NCBI GenBank assembly: GCA_004335735.1 | Contig: QAXK01002822.1 | Span: 1 to 11,903, forward strand | DNA length: 11,903 bases | Direction of reading: 5' to 3' | Source: Chlorella sp. KRBP | Lineage: Eukaryota > Chlorophyta > Trebouxiophyceae > Chlorellales > Chlorellaceae | Part shown: positions 1 to 9,000 of the stretch, one piece after another | Position numbering within the stretch: the stretch's first letter is position 1 | How the letters are laid out: each line of letters opens with the position of its first letter | Program-made: the position numbers and the translations under genes | Notes under the pieces: generated by a model | What the model was told of the DNA's origin: nothing | What the model saw: only the letters and a program-made list of their open reading frames with translations | The model's database searches: none

Positions 1-5
1 TTATC

Positions 6-62
6 TATGCCCATCTGCTTGCCAGAGACGGCCGCGCCCGGTGTAGAGCTCGACACACACGC
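6..62 (+). repeat. Dispersed repeat, copy A (inside FKBP intron 2)
   Basis: A segment reading CATCTGCTTGCCAGAG, then GGCCGCGCCC, then a GTGTAGAGCTCGACACACAC tail is closely similar to segments at about 10682-10752 and 11719-11770, and more weakly to 5026-5066. In the FKBP gene it lies in the intron and in antisense orientation. It carries TGTAG where copies C and D carry TGTAA. I do not recognise the family. The translated plus strand of the copies shares an 'AAP-V-L-T' pattern, which explains small spurious ORFs here. Confidence 0.65.
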
Positions 63-159
63 AGCACAAGCCCATGCTGGCACCCTGTTGGATTGCGTTT
101 CGAGAGGCACGCCACGGCCCCCCTCACGCACGAAATGGCAGCAGGCTGTGACGACTCAC

Positions 160-653
160 CAGGATGCGCTTGCCTCCCTCCTTCATGGGCGGGATGCCGT
201 CTGCCTCTGAGCCGAGGATGCCAACGTCCCAGCCCTTGATAACCTGGCCCACGCCGACCTGCGTTTATCGCGCACGTGGTGGCATGCTCTCTTCCTTGCT
301 GCTGGTCCAGCATCAGTGTAGTTGGATGTCAAAGGGTGTGAAGAGCTCACCGCGAAGGCCAGGGGCTGCTTGCGGTCGTACGAAGAGTCGAACTTGACGC
401 CGTTGGACTTGAGGCGGCCGGTGTAGTGCGCCTTGATGCGGGCGCCCTTGACGGGTGAGGGGCCAGTGCCCTCCTGCACGTCAGCGAACTGCAGGCCGTT
501 CTTGGCAGTTTGGAAGACAGGCTCTGCGGCGGCGGCGACCATGGGCCGGGTGAGGAACGCGCCGGCGGCGGCGGAGCCCGCCAGCCACTCGCGGCGGTTG
601 ACGGACGCGGCGCAGAGGTGCGAGCGCGTTCGGGTGGCCGTGGCGGTGGCCAT
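160..653 (-). CDS. Thylakoid-lumen FKBP-type peptidyl-prolyl isomerase, 5' part (two exons; C-terminus outside window)
   Basis: Exons read on the minus strand are 653-351 and 258-160, separated by a 92-bp GT-AG intron (350-259). Both joins are phase 0 and give 134 residues. A second intron starts at 159 (GTGAGT) and runs off the left edge, so roughly the last third of the FKBP fold is missing. Residues 1-19 look like a plastid transit peptide. R20-R21 followed by a hydrophobic stretch (W23-L34) and AAAA at 40-43 look like a twin-arginine lumen signal with cleavage near 43/44. The FKBP core is clear: IKAHYTG (73-79), FDSSYDR (88-94), GVGQVIKGWDVGIL (103-116) and DGIPPMKEGGKR. Family knowledge: FKBPs catalyse cis-trans isomerisation of X-Pro bonds; Y77, F88, D89, V107-I108 and W111 are pocket positions. 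The closest type I recall is plant FKBP13, but the N-terminal redox cysteines of that protein are absent. I chose ATG 653 for its GCCGCATGGCC context; an in-frame ATG at 692 would add 13 residues. Confidence 0.88.
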
Positions 654-1126
654 GCGGCCAATGGCCTGCGCGTGTGGACCAGGGTATCCCATTGCAAGCA
701 GTCTCCTCTCTCAGGGTGCGTGTGGCGTGTGGCGTGTGTGCGCGCAAGTGGCGATCGGCGGCTCCCACCCAGCAGCAGGCGCCTGATCGCCCTGATCGTG
801 GCAGCGGCTGTGGTTTGCTACCATGCTGCGCGGTTGCTGCTCTGTGTTGCTGCGTTGGGCCGCCGGCCCCTCATCGGATCACATCGAGGTCCTGGCGTGG
901 GCCTGCGCGCGCGTGCTCTCACAGTGGATGCGCGGAGGGCCATGGCGTACAAACTTGACATCGATATGCGCGCAAACAGGCTCTGGCGAGCTCGCCACCC
1001 CACGCCACCACGGGGCTTAGGGGATCGTCGGGGCAAGCGCGCACAGGATTCGTGGGCTGCAATCGTCGTAGCGCATGGTGCCCTGACTACCCCACCAGCC
1101 GCTGTGGGCCTTTGCCACGCGTTGAC
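654..1126. promoter_or_regulatory. Divergent spacer between the FKBP gene and CFAP70 (presumed promoters and 5' UTRs)
   Basis: The two start codons point away from each other across 473 bp, so this stretch must contain the promoters and 5' UTRs of both genes unless an unseen 5' exon lies elsewhere. I see no convincing TATA box or initiator. The left part has a GTGTGGC-type short repeat (about 718-745) and a doubled CTGATCG motif (783-798). A 21-nt stretch at 685-705 recurs with two mismatches in intron 2 of the RRM gene. Nothing in it looks like a gene. Confidence 0.5.
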
Positions 1127-4100
1127 ATGGCGCCGAAGAAGGATGCCGCGCCTGTCGCTCCACAGGCGGACGCTAATCCGTTCGGGGCGTTCGTCAATGT
1201 CAGCGTCTCCAGCGCTGACCTCGTGCTGGTGCGTCTCTTTCTCCTCCTGCGTGCAGCATTGTCCCGCATTCGCTTAGACGCTCACCTCCACGCTCGCCAA
1301 ACGCACGCACGCACGACAGGAGCTCCCGACGGAGCGGGTCGCCAGCGCCAAGTCCACCAAGCCCGGCGCCAAGGGCGCTGCCGAGCCCGCAGCACCGCCG
1401 GGGCCGCCTCGCACGCTCATTACCGCGTCGTACCCCGGTGCACACGCGCCCACGCACAGCGCGGCAGCAGAACCAGCAGCATCTCCATCTCCATCTCCAT
1501 CTCCATCTCCAGCACCCACCGCAGCCCCTCAGGGAGGTGTGCCCGGGCAGCCCACGCCGGTGTCCTACGCATACGGCTTCACGGGGCGCAGCCGGCGCGA
1601 GCCAACCACCGACGCCCTGCTGGAGCTCGTCAACGGCCTGGTGACCATCAGCGTGCACGACGCCGCCAGCAACGTGCTGCTGGCCAAGGCCTCGGTGGAC
1701 GTACAGCAGTTTGCGCTGGGTGCGCAGAGCGTGGATGTGGGCACGCTGCACCTGGAGCCCGAGGTATCGGTGCCACAGGGATACGCCAGGGTGAGTGCGG
1801 GTTAGCGTGGTGCCTTTGTGCGCTGGCTGCTCGCACGAGAAGCACCTGAGTGCGATTGGCAGGGCAGCATGCCCTCACAAGCGGCACCGGCACGCAGCAG
1901 CACCACGCATACACACACACGCACACGCTCGCTCGCACACAGGTGCTGTCGGGCCAACTGCACGGCGTGCGCCTGTGGCTCACGCACCGCGCGCCCCCAC
2001 CCACCCTCATCGGCGGCGACGACGCCGCCACCGCCGCCGGCTCCCGCCCCGGCACCGGCGCCAGCCAGCGGCCCAAAGGCTCAGCCTCCAAGGACGCCAG
2101 CGGCACCCCGCCTCCCCCAGAGTCCTCCCTCCCTGACCCCGAGCCGTTCAGCTTCATTCCCGACCCGCACGCAGCCAAAACCGCCAACGTGGTGGAGCTC
2201 AGCGTGGGCGGGATTGCGTCGCTGCCGTCGGGCCTGGTGGCGGCGGTGGCGGGCGCGCAGGAGGGTAAGGCTGGCGGCAAGGTGGCGTTTGTGTGCGGGC
2301 TGCGGCTGCCGGGCGGCGCGCCGCCGGTGGTGCTGGGTGGCGGCGGGTTGGCGGTGGGTGGGGAGGGCGGGGATGCGGTGGTGTTTCAGCCGGCGCAGAG
2401 GAGGCAGGTGCTGACGGGGGAGCAGGCGGCGGCGCTGCTGGAGGTGGTGGACGCGGGCCTGCCGCTGCAGGTCGAGGTGGCCAGGTGAGGTGCCGCGTGT
2501 ATAAGCAGCGTCCTCTGGGGAGACTTGCAGGATCGCGTGATGAGGCGCACCTGGGAGCGGGAGCAGGGTGCGCTGTGGGTCACACCATGAAGCAGCCAGG
2601 CCGCAAGCTGGGGACACTGACAGTCAGCCTGCGCAACCTAGGTCACGAGCAGAGGAGAACCTGGGCAGCACTCTAAACATCTCCCGGCGCTTGCTTCACC
2701 TAATCATTACCCACAGGTACCTGACGTCAGAATCCATGGCGGACGTGGCATGGGACGCCTACCACGCCCTCGCCCCCATCCCCAACCTGGCAGCCCTGCT
2801 GCAGCCCGGAGCCACCACCACCAGCACCTCCACTGACAGCGCAGCCGCCGCCCAGCTCTCTGCCTTCCCCGCTGACCACCCCACCGCCCTGCCGGCCTAC
2901 GCCCCACCCCAGGGCAAGGCAGTCAAATCGATGGAGGAGCCACCGGCCAACGGCGGCAACGCATGGGTCCTTGCAAGCAGCACCCTCTCCTCCCTCAGCC
3001 TCACGTTTGCCAGGCCGCTCGTCCCGCCATGGTCGCCCCCTCCCTCCCTTGGGATTCCAGCGGTGGAGCTGGCGCCAGCCTGGCCGCACCTGCAGCCGCA
3101 CGTTGCGCCAAAGCAGGCAGCGCAGCGGTTGCGGGAGCGGCTGCGCGACATGGCAAAGGCGCTGTCGCAGCAGCTTGTGGCGGATGCGGCGGCGCAAGGC
3201 GCGGCCGTGCCGTCGCCTGCGGAGGTGCCGGAGCTCGAGGCGAAGCTGGCCAAGGACGGGCGGATGCAGCAGCTGCGAGAGGAGCTGAAGAGGCGGGTGG
3301 TGGACGTGGCGGCGGAGTCGCTAACCCGGGACTTGGACGGGCGGGCGCTGACTCCGGAGCAGGCGCAGTCTGCGCTCAAGCAGCTCCACGTGGAGCTGTC
3401 GCGGACGCTGCACGAAGTCCTGGCGGAGCTGGATGGCGGCGGCGAGGGCGCGGTGCAAGCGCAGGGCGAGGGCGACGCGTCGCAGCAGTCGCAGCTACCG
3501 CGTCTGCTCGAGGTGGCGGCGGAGTGCGAAGCGGTGGGGGATCTGGGCCGGGCGGGCGATCTGCACCAGCAGCGAGTGCTGCTCGCCGAGTCTGCGGGGC
3601 CGACGCAGACTCTGCCGCAAGCGCAGGCGTGGCACGAGTACGCGCTCTTCTGCCTGCGCCGCGGGCGCCAGCACTACGGCCGCGCGGAGCAGGCGCTCCG
3701 GCGCGCGGTGCGCGTCGGCGCCGCCGAGGGCCAGACGCTGCTGCATCCGGCGTCGCTGTCGACGCTGGCGGCGCTGCTGCTCGACCAAGGGAAGGCGACG
3801 GACAGCCTGTTCCTCACTGAAGCAGCGAAACTCGCGCGGCGGCTCGCGGAGGGCGTCGCGCCTGGCGGCACCTGGGCCTCATTGGCGTGGGCGCTGCTCC
3901 TGCTGGTGGCACAGGCAGCGGGCGACAAGGCGCTGTCTAGCGACGTGGCCGCAGCGCTGTCGAACCTGCAGCAGGCGGAGCTGTCGGGTCTGGTGGCAGC
4001 GGCGCAGGCGTCGAGTCAGGACGTGGGGCTGGGGGCGGGCGAGGGTGAGGAGGAGCCGGCGGCGGCGGCGGCGGTGGAGCTGGCGCTCGGCGCGGATCCC

Positions 4101-5950
4101 GCTCAGGTGCGCTTGCGGGCCACCAGACGGCAGCGCTCCACCATTTGCAAGCCATGGGCTCAGCGCAGCTGCCTGTCCGCAGCTCTCAACACACACGAGT
4201 GTTCTGACATGATACTTGTGCCTGCAGGTGAACGGCCTGCTAGCTGTCGCTGAGCTGGCGGCCGAAGCAGCCCTGCCCGCCGTGGCACTCGAGGCGCTGT
4301 CCCGCGCCCAGGAGGAGCTGCCAGGAAGCTGTGCCGTGCCCCAGGTCGCTGGACGCCTGCACGTGGCGGCCGCACGCGCCTGGGCCTGGCAGCACGAGGC
4401 GCTGTGCCTCGCCGCAGCCTCGTCCTCACAGCACGCGCAGCATGCCAGGGCCGCCGCCACCGGCAGCGAGGGCACCGATGACGCGGCGGCAGCAGCGGTG
4501 GCGGCAGCGGAAGCTGAGGCTCGGGAGGCAGAGGCGGAGCGCGACGCGCAGGCCAGTGAAGCCGCGCTGGAGAGCGTGGGCGCCAGCTGCGCCGCGGCGC
4601 GGTCCGTTCACGTCCGCCCGCTGCACCTTCCCGACACGATCGAGGGCGCCGCGCTGTTCCGCGCGGGGCAGTGGCGCGCGGGCGTGGAGGCGCAGGCGCG
4701 CGCGCTTGCAACGGCGCCGGGCCACCGCCTGCCGCAGCTGAGCGCGTACGTGCAGCTAGCGGAGGGGTACCGGCGGCTGGGCTTGCCTGACCAGGTCATC
4801 AACGTCTACAAGCAGGTGCGCTATTAGCACTGCTCAGGTGGTCTGACTGATTGGCCTGGACGCTTGCGGGTGGACTGGAGTTGTTGTTGTTGTTGTCGTT
4901 GTTGGCTGCCTTCAGCCGGGGCGGCTGTTCGGTTTTGGTACACTGCTCGCACTCTGCTTGGGTTGTGCCTGGGAGGCACCACGGAGGTCCAAAGCAGCGT
5001 GCCATTTTCCCCACATGCCAGGAATGCTTGCGCCAGACGTGAAGCTCAGCAAACACGACACATGCGTGCGCGTGTGGCATGCTGCAGGCGTGCGTCTCCA
5101 GCCCTTGCGCCACCACCTGGCTAGGCCTGGCCGACGCGCACTGGGAGGCGGGCGAGGGCGAGCAGGCAGAGGCGGCGCTTGCGCAGGCGGCCACGTGTGA
5201 CCCTGACAGCGCGCTGGTGTGGGCCCACGTGGCCTTGGCGGCCGGCAGGTGGGTTTCTGTCTGCTTCTCCCAGTGCTTGTTCTTCTCCTCGTGCTGCTCC
5301 TTCTGCCAGCGCTTCTTTCTCTGCCAGTGTCATAGCAAGGTGCAAGGAGCACCACACACAGGCAAAGAGAACCGGTTCACCGCCACTCACCTGCTCGGCC
5401 CTGTCCACCTCTGTGCGCCGTGCTGCATACTGCTAGCTGCTCACAGCTCCTACCCTTGCTTGCTCGCCACGCAGGGCTGGGAGGGCCGAGGACTTCACTG
5501 TGCATGCGTCCACCTCCCTCCGCCTGGGCCTCTCGGACACCGGCCTGCTGACCCGCCTGGTGGCTCAGGGCCACGAGGTGGACGCGGGGCGCGAGGTGCT
5601 GAGGGCACTGCTGGACAGGCTGGTCAAGCAGCGCTCCGCGGACATGCCCCTGGGCATGCGCTTGCTTCTGGCTGAGGTGAGGTGCTGTGCGTGTGTGGCT
5701 TCGGGTGCTAGGGTGGCGTGCCCAAGCAGTCGGGACTCCAACACAAGCTTGCGGCCTTGCGGCTGGTGCACTGACGGCTGTGCTGCTGGTTTCCGCTTGC
5801 GTGCAGATGTGTATGGATGAGATGGACGCAGCCGGCGCGCGCCAACACATGGAGCAGGCGGCTGCGGCTGCGGCGGGCGACGCGGAGGCTGAGGCGCGGG
5901 TCAATGAGCTTCTGCCCAGGCTTCTGGACCTCCAGATGCGGGCGCTTTGA
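1127..5950 (+). CDS. CFAP70: Cilia- and flagella-associated protein 70 (FAP70/CFAP70), complete, eight exons
   Basis: Exons: 1127-1228, 1320-1790, 1943-2484, 2717-4106, 4228-4815, 5088-5248, 5475-5676, 5807-5950. All introns (91-272 bp) are GT-AG and the phases close, giving 3600 nt and 1199 aa; human CFAP70 is about 1120 aa. The N-terminal half (exons 1-3) is beta-rich, with a Ser-Pro tract at 89-98 and a conserved block near 150-191. Exon 4 starts with a Pro-rich linker, then charged helices, then TPR-like helices from about L635 to 730. Exons 5-6 continue the TPRs (about 973-1085); the block CATTWLGLADAHWEAGEGEQ, followed by a V-W-A-H-V-A-L motif, matches the C-terminal TPR of animal CFAP70. 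Family knowledge: CFAP70 is an axonemal protein, assigned to the central-apparatus C2a projection in Chlamydomonas and linked to outer-arm dynein regulation in mammals. ATG 1127 is preferred because it gives a short MAPKK N-terminus next to a good donor; an upstream in-frame ATG at 1052 is possible. The least certain point is the exon 2 acceptor at 1319, chosen because it keeps the frame open. Confidence 0.87.
1479..1514 (+). repeat. Hexamer tract TCTCCA in CFAP70 exon 2
   Basis: Five tandem TCTCCA units at 1482-1511 encode alternating Ser-Pro (residues 89-98) inside the linker after the first exon. The unit length keeps the frame, so copy-number change would only lengthen the linker. Confidence 0.85.
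1905..1942 (+). repeat. CA-rich microsatellite at the end of CFAP70 intron 2
   Basis: An ACACAC/GCACAC-rich run leads directly into the acceptor GCACACAG at 1942. It occupies the place where a polypyrimidine tract would be expected. Similar CA/GT-rich runs precede other acceptors in the window (for example 9241-9265). Confidence 0.7.
5026..5066 (+). repeat. Dispersed repeat, copy B, shortened (CFAP70 intron 5)
   Basis: GCTTGCGCCAGACGTGAAGC followed by a TCAGCAAACACGACAC-like tail aligns with copies C and D if the central GGCCGCG part is deleted. The preceding ACATGCCAGGAATG resembles the start of copy C. It ends about 20 nt before the exon 6 acceptor at 5087, so it may supply the branch-point region. 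It is the most diverged of the four copies and the assignment is tentative. Confidence 0.4.
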
Positions 5951-6047
5951 TCTGGTCTGCTCTCCTCCCCCTGATCATGCAAGGGCCCGCGTCGATCGTG
6001 CGAATACTGCGCTGCTGCTTCCGTACGAAGCGAGAGCAGAGAGAAGG
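5951..6047 (+). promoter_or_regulatory. 97-bp CFAP70/RRM-gene spacer
   Basis: The CFAP70 stop codon and the RRM-protein start codon on the same strand are only 97 nt apart. The stretch would have to hold a 3' UTR, a poly(A) site, a promoter and a 5' UTR if the two genes are transcribed separately. It has no TGTAA, the usual polyadenylation signal of green algae, and no promoter element that I recognise. Confidence 0.55.
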
Positions 6048-6051
6048 ATGA
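5977..6051 (+). other. 24-codon upstream ORF overlapping the RRM-protein start (ATGA)
   Basis: The only ATG in the CFAP70/RRM spacer opens at 5977 and reads 24 codons to a TGA at 6049-6051. That TGA overlaps the ATG of the RRM gene (6048-6050) as ATGA. The peptide (starting MQGPASIVRIL) resembles nothing I know. Overlap of this form is used for coupled re-initiation in some systems; here it may be chance. Confidence 0.35.
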
Positions 6052-9000
6052 CGTCGCAGCCGCCCGCACCAGTGCTGCACCCGCACGGGAACGTCTCTGT
6101 GCGTGGCTTGCCGCCCGACCTGGACCACGGATCCCTGCAAGCCATGGTAAAGCAAGCACTGCAGCAAGCAGCACAGCACGCTGCAGCTCCCCGGGCAAGC
6201 ACAGCCTCAGATGCCCGTGGCGCACGAGTCTGGGGGCGCACCCGTGCTCCCTTCGTTGCGCGCAGTTCAGGAAGTACGGGCTCATCGAGGGATGCAGGTA
6301 CTATCCCACAGCTCTGACCCCATACGGTGAGATACACAGGGCTCACGCTCGCAGAGATCCGGCTGGGGCGCCACCTCCCGCCCACGCGTCGCTTCCGCGC
6401 ACAGAGGCACAGAATGCTACCTGCTGTTCCACATTCGCAGACATGCTAACAGCCCCTCTTGCTTTGGGCTCATCTTGGCCTTGGCCGTGTGTGCCTCCTG
6501 CGCGTGCTACTTTGGTGCTCTCTTCGTGGCTATCCCACTGCAAGCGGTCTCTCACGATGCCCTTGCTGCCCTTGGTGCAGCGTACATCAAGCTCCGCAGC
6601 GTGGAGGCGGCCCACGCCGCCATCCTGGCCCTCAACGGCACGACGGTGCGCGGCCACACGCTGCTGGTGCACTCGGCAGACACTGACAATGAATACGAGC
6701 GGCCGCATGACAACCTGTACGTGGTCAACGTGCCGCTGGACTGGGACGACCAACGGGTGGGTGCGGTTTGGGGTGGGGTGGCGGGGCAGCGGGGGGCAGC
6801 GGGGTGGCGACGGGTCCATCAATGTGTGCTGATACCCAATTGTGTATCAATTGGGTCAGTAAGGGATGGACTGGGACGACCAACGGGTGCGGTTTGGCGT
6901 GGGGTGGCGGGGCAGCGGGGGGCATCGGGTCCATCAACGTGTGCTGATACGTCGGGCCAGTAAGGGATGGTGAGGGGTGGGCCAACGGGAGTGGTGGCAT
7001 ATGAGAGAATATGTGTCAAGCTGGACAGACAGCAGGCACACGAGTGCAGGTGATGAGAGATTGTGCTGCGTACTCTGCACGGCGCAGGTGCGGGACGTGT
7101 TCAGCACGCACGGCCAGGTGGTGTCGGTGCGCGTGCTGGAAGCTATCAAGAACATGGCTGGAAAGGGCGCGCTTGTGCGCATGGGCTCGGTGGCAGCGGC
7201 CACGGCAGCTAGGGACGCGCTCAACGCCACGCAGCCGCCTGGGTGTGCGCTGCCGCTGGCGATCAAGTTTGCCGACAGCCCCGAGGACAAGGCACGCAAG
7301 GTGAGGGGGGTCAGCATGCACATAGGGACGCGCTCAGCGCCACGCAGCCACCTGGGTGTGCGCTGCCGCTGGCGATCAAGTTTGCCGACAGCCCCGAGGA
7401 CAAGGCACGCAAGGTGAGGGGGGTCAGCATGCACATACGGACAGCCCCGAGGACAAGGCACGCCAAGGCGAGGCGTTGGCGTGTTTGTGTGGAACTCGCA
7501 AGCAGGGCGGCCAGCAGCTGCTGCGACTGTTTTTCTTTTCAAGGTGGCAAGTGCGCAAACCGCGTTAGTTTTAGGGGCCTGTGTGGGAGCCGGGCTCTGA
7601 TCCTGTTTCCCTCAAGCATTCACATAGCCCTGCAGGTGCGCGAGGAGGGGCGGGAAGCGTGGGGGCTGACAGGCGTCGCAGTTAACACCAGCTCTCAATC
7701 CTCCCAGTGCTGCACCAACTGCCACTTCTGTGCCGGTAAATGCAGGCGTTGCCGTTGACGCCAGTCCGTTCGTTTGCTCCCAATTCGCCCCCCCCGGGGG
7801 GTCAAAATGGGCAACTAGATACACCGTTGGACAGCTCTCAACGAGAGCTACACGCCTGCCCAATCAGATTTGCATTCTGTCCAGTCCTGCCACTGCTGCG
7901 CAACACTGCCACTTGCGGCACAAAACGCAGGCCAACAAGCACCTCCAGATCCACCAGGCTCCACCAAGCTCCGGCCCCGCCACCGCGCGCTACACGCCCT
8001 TCCCTGGCGCATCCCACGCCCCCCGCCCCCCTCCCCCCCGCAGCGCCTTCAGCGGCCAGGTTGCCTGGCCAGGCACCCACCTCCCCGCCACCCCAAGCGG
8101 CCCCGCAGCCCCCTTCCTCGCCCCAGCCGCCTCCTCCCACGCCCTCGACCCAAGCGGCGGCAGCGGATACCTCCCACCATGGGGCGCCATGCCCCCTGTC
8201 ATGCACGCCGCAAGCCCTATGGGGGCTTACCCACCGCCCCACATGGGCATGGTTCCGCAAGACCCTACGGCCCCGTTCATGCATCCAGCGGGGAGCATGG
8301 GCATGGCGCGAGGGCTTAGCGCGCCCATGGGAGGGCAAACCCTAATGGTGGGGGGGCCGGTGCCGCCGCCGAAACCGCCGCCGGGGCCGCCACCGCCGGG
8401 TGCTGCTGCTGCGGCTGCTGCTCCGGGGAGTGTGGATGTGGGTGCAGGTGTGGCAGGAGCTGCAGCGGTGGGAGGGAAGGGTGCAGTGGCGGCGCCGGCG
8501 ACGGTGACGGGGCTGGGCGTGGGGGCGGGGACGGGAGGTGTTGGTGGGGGCGCGGCAGGTGGTGTGGGGGCGGAGGCGTGGCAGGCTGCACACCAGCAGC
8601 ACACTACTGCAAGGCCAGGTGAGCGGGTGGGGTTGGCGTTTGTTGCTTGGCATCTGTGTGTGTGTGTGTAGCTTGCAAGCGGGGCGGCCCCAGCCGCGGC
8701 AACCAAGTCAGCACGGATCAGCAGTGAGGAAAAAGCTGCTGGGATCATTTCACACGACGCATTTGTTGTTCTTGCGTGTTCCGCGCCGCAGCGCTCCCAC
8801 CTGGGTGGCCTGCATCCGGTGCATCCGCTTCAGTCGCCGCCGGGACCACAGCACTCACCAACGGCACTCACCCTCCGCAGCCACAGCCGCCCAAGTCGCA
8901 GCCACAGCCGCCCAAGTCGCAGCCAGAGCCGCCGCAGGAGCCCACACGTGCGTCACGTGTGGTCACGCAGTGTGTGCATGCGGGCGGTAACTTGAGCTTG

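Noticed and set aside
1..159. A last FKBP exon within the left edge
   Set aside because: No frame after an AG acceptor encodes the expected I-P-P-x-x-A-Y-G and final beta strand; the missing exon must lie outside.
510..1277. Long plus-strand open frame across the FKBP exon and the divergent spacer
   Set aside because: It is antisense to a clear FKBP exon and has Arg/Ala-rich composition typical of GC-rich shadow frames.
1052..1849. Continuous open frame through CFAP70 exon 1, intron 1 and beyond
   Set aside because: After 1228 the frame loses family similarity, whereas splicing 1228 to 1320 gives the frame that leads into recognisable CFAP70 sequence.
2963..3820. Second long plus-strand frame inside CFAP70 exon 4
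   Set aside because: It is a Gly/Ala/Arg-rich shadow of the exon 4 frame, which contains the TPR-like helices.
7638..7760. Cys-rich stretch (CCTNCHFCAGKCRRC) suggesting a zinc finger
   Set aside because: It lies in RRM-gene intron 4, has no matching acceptor phase, and resembles no zinc-finger family I know; probably chance.
7785..7798. C8G6 palindromic run as a regulatory hairpin
   Set aside because: Homopolymer C/G runs are common in this GC-rich intronic DNA and may be prone to sequencing error; no partner feature supports a role.
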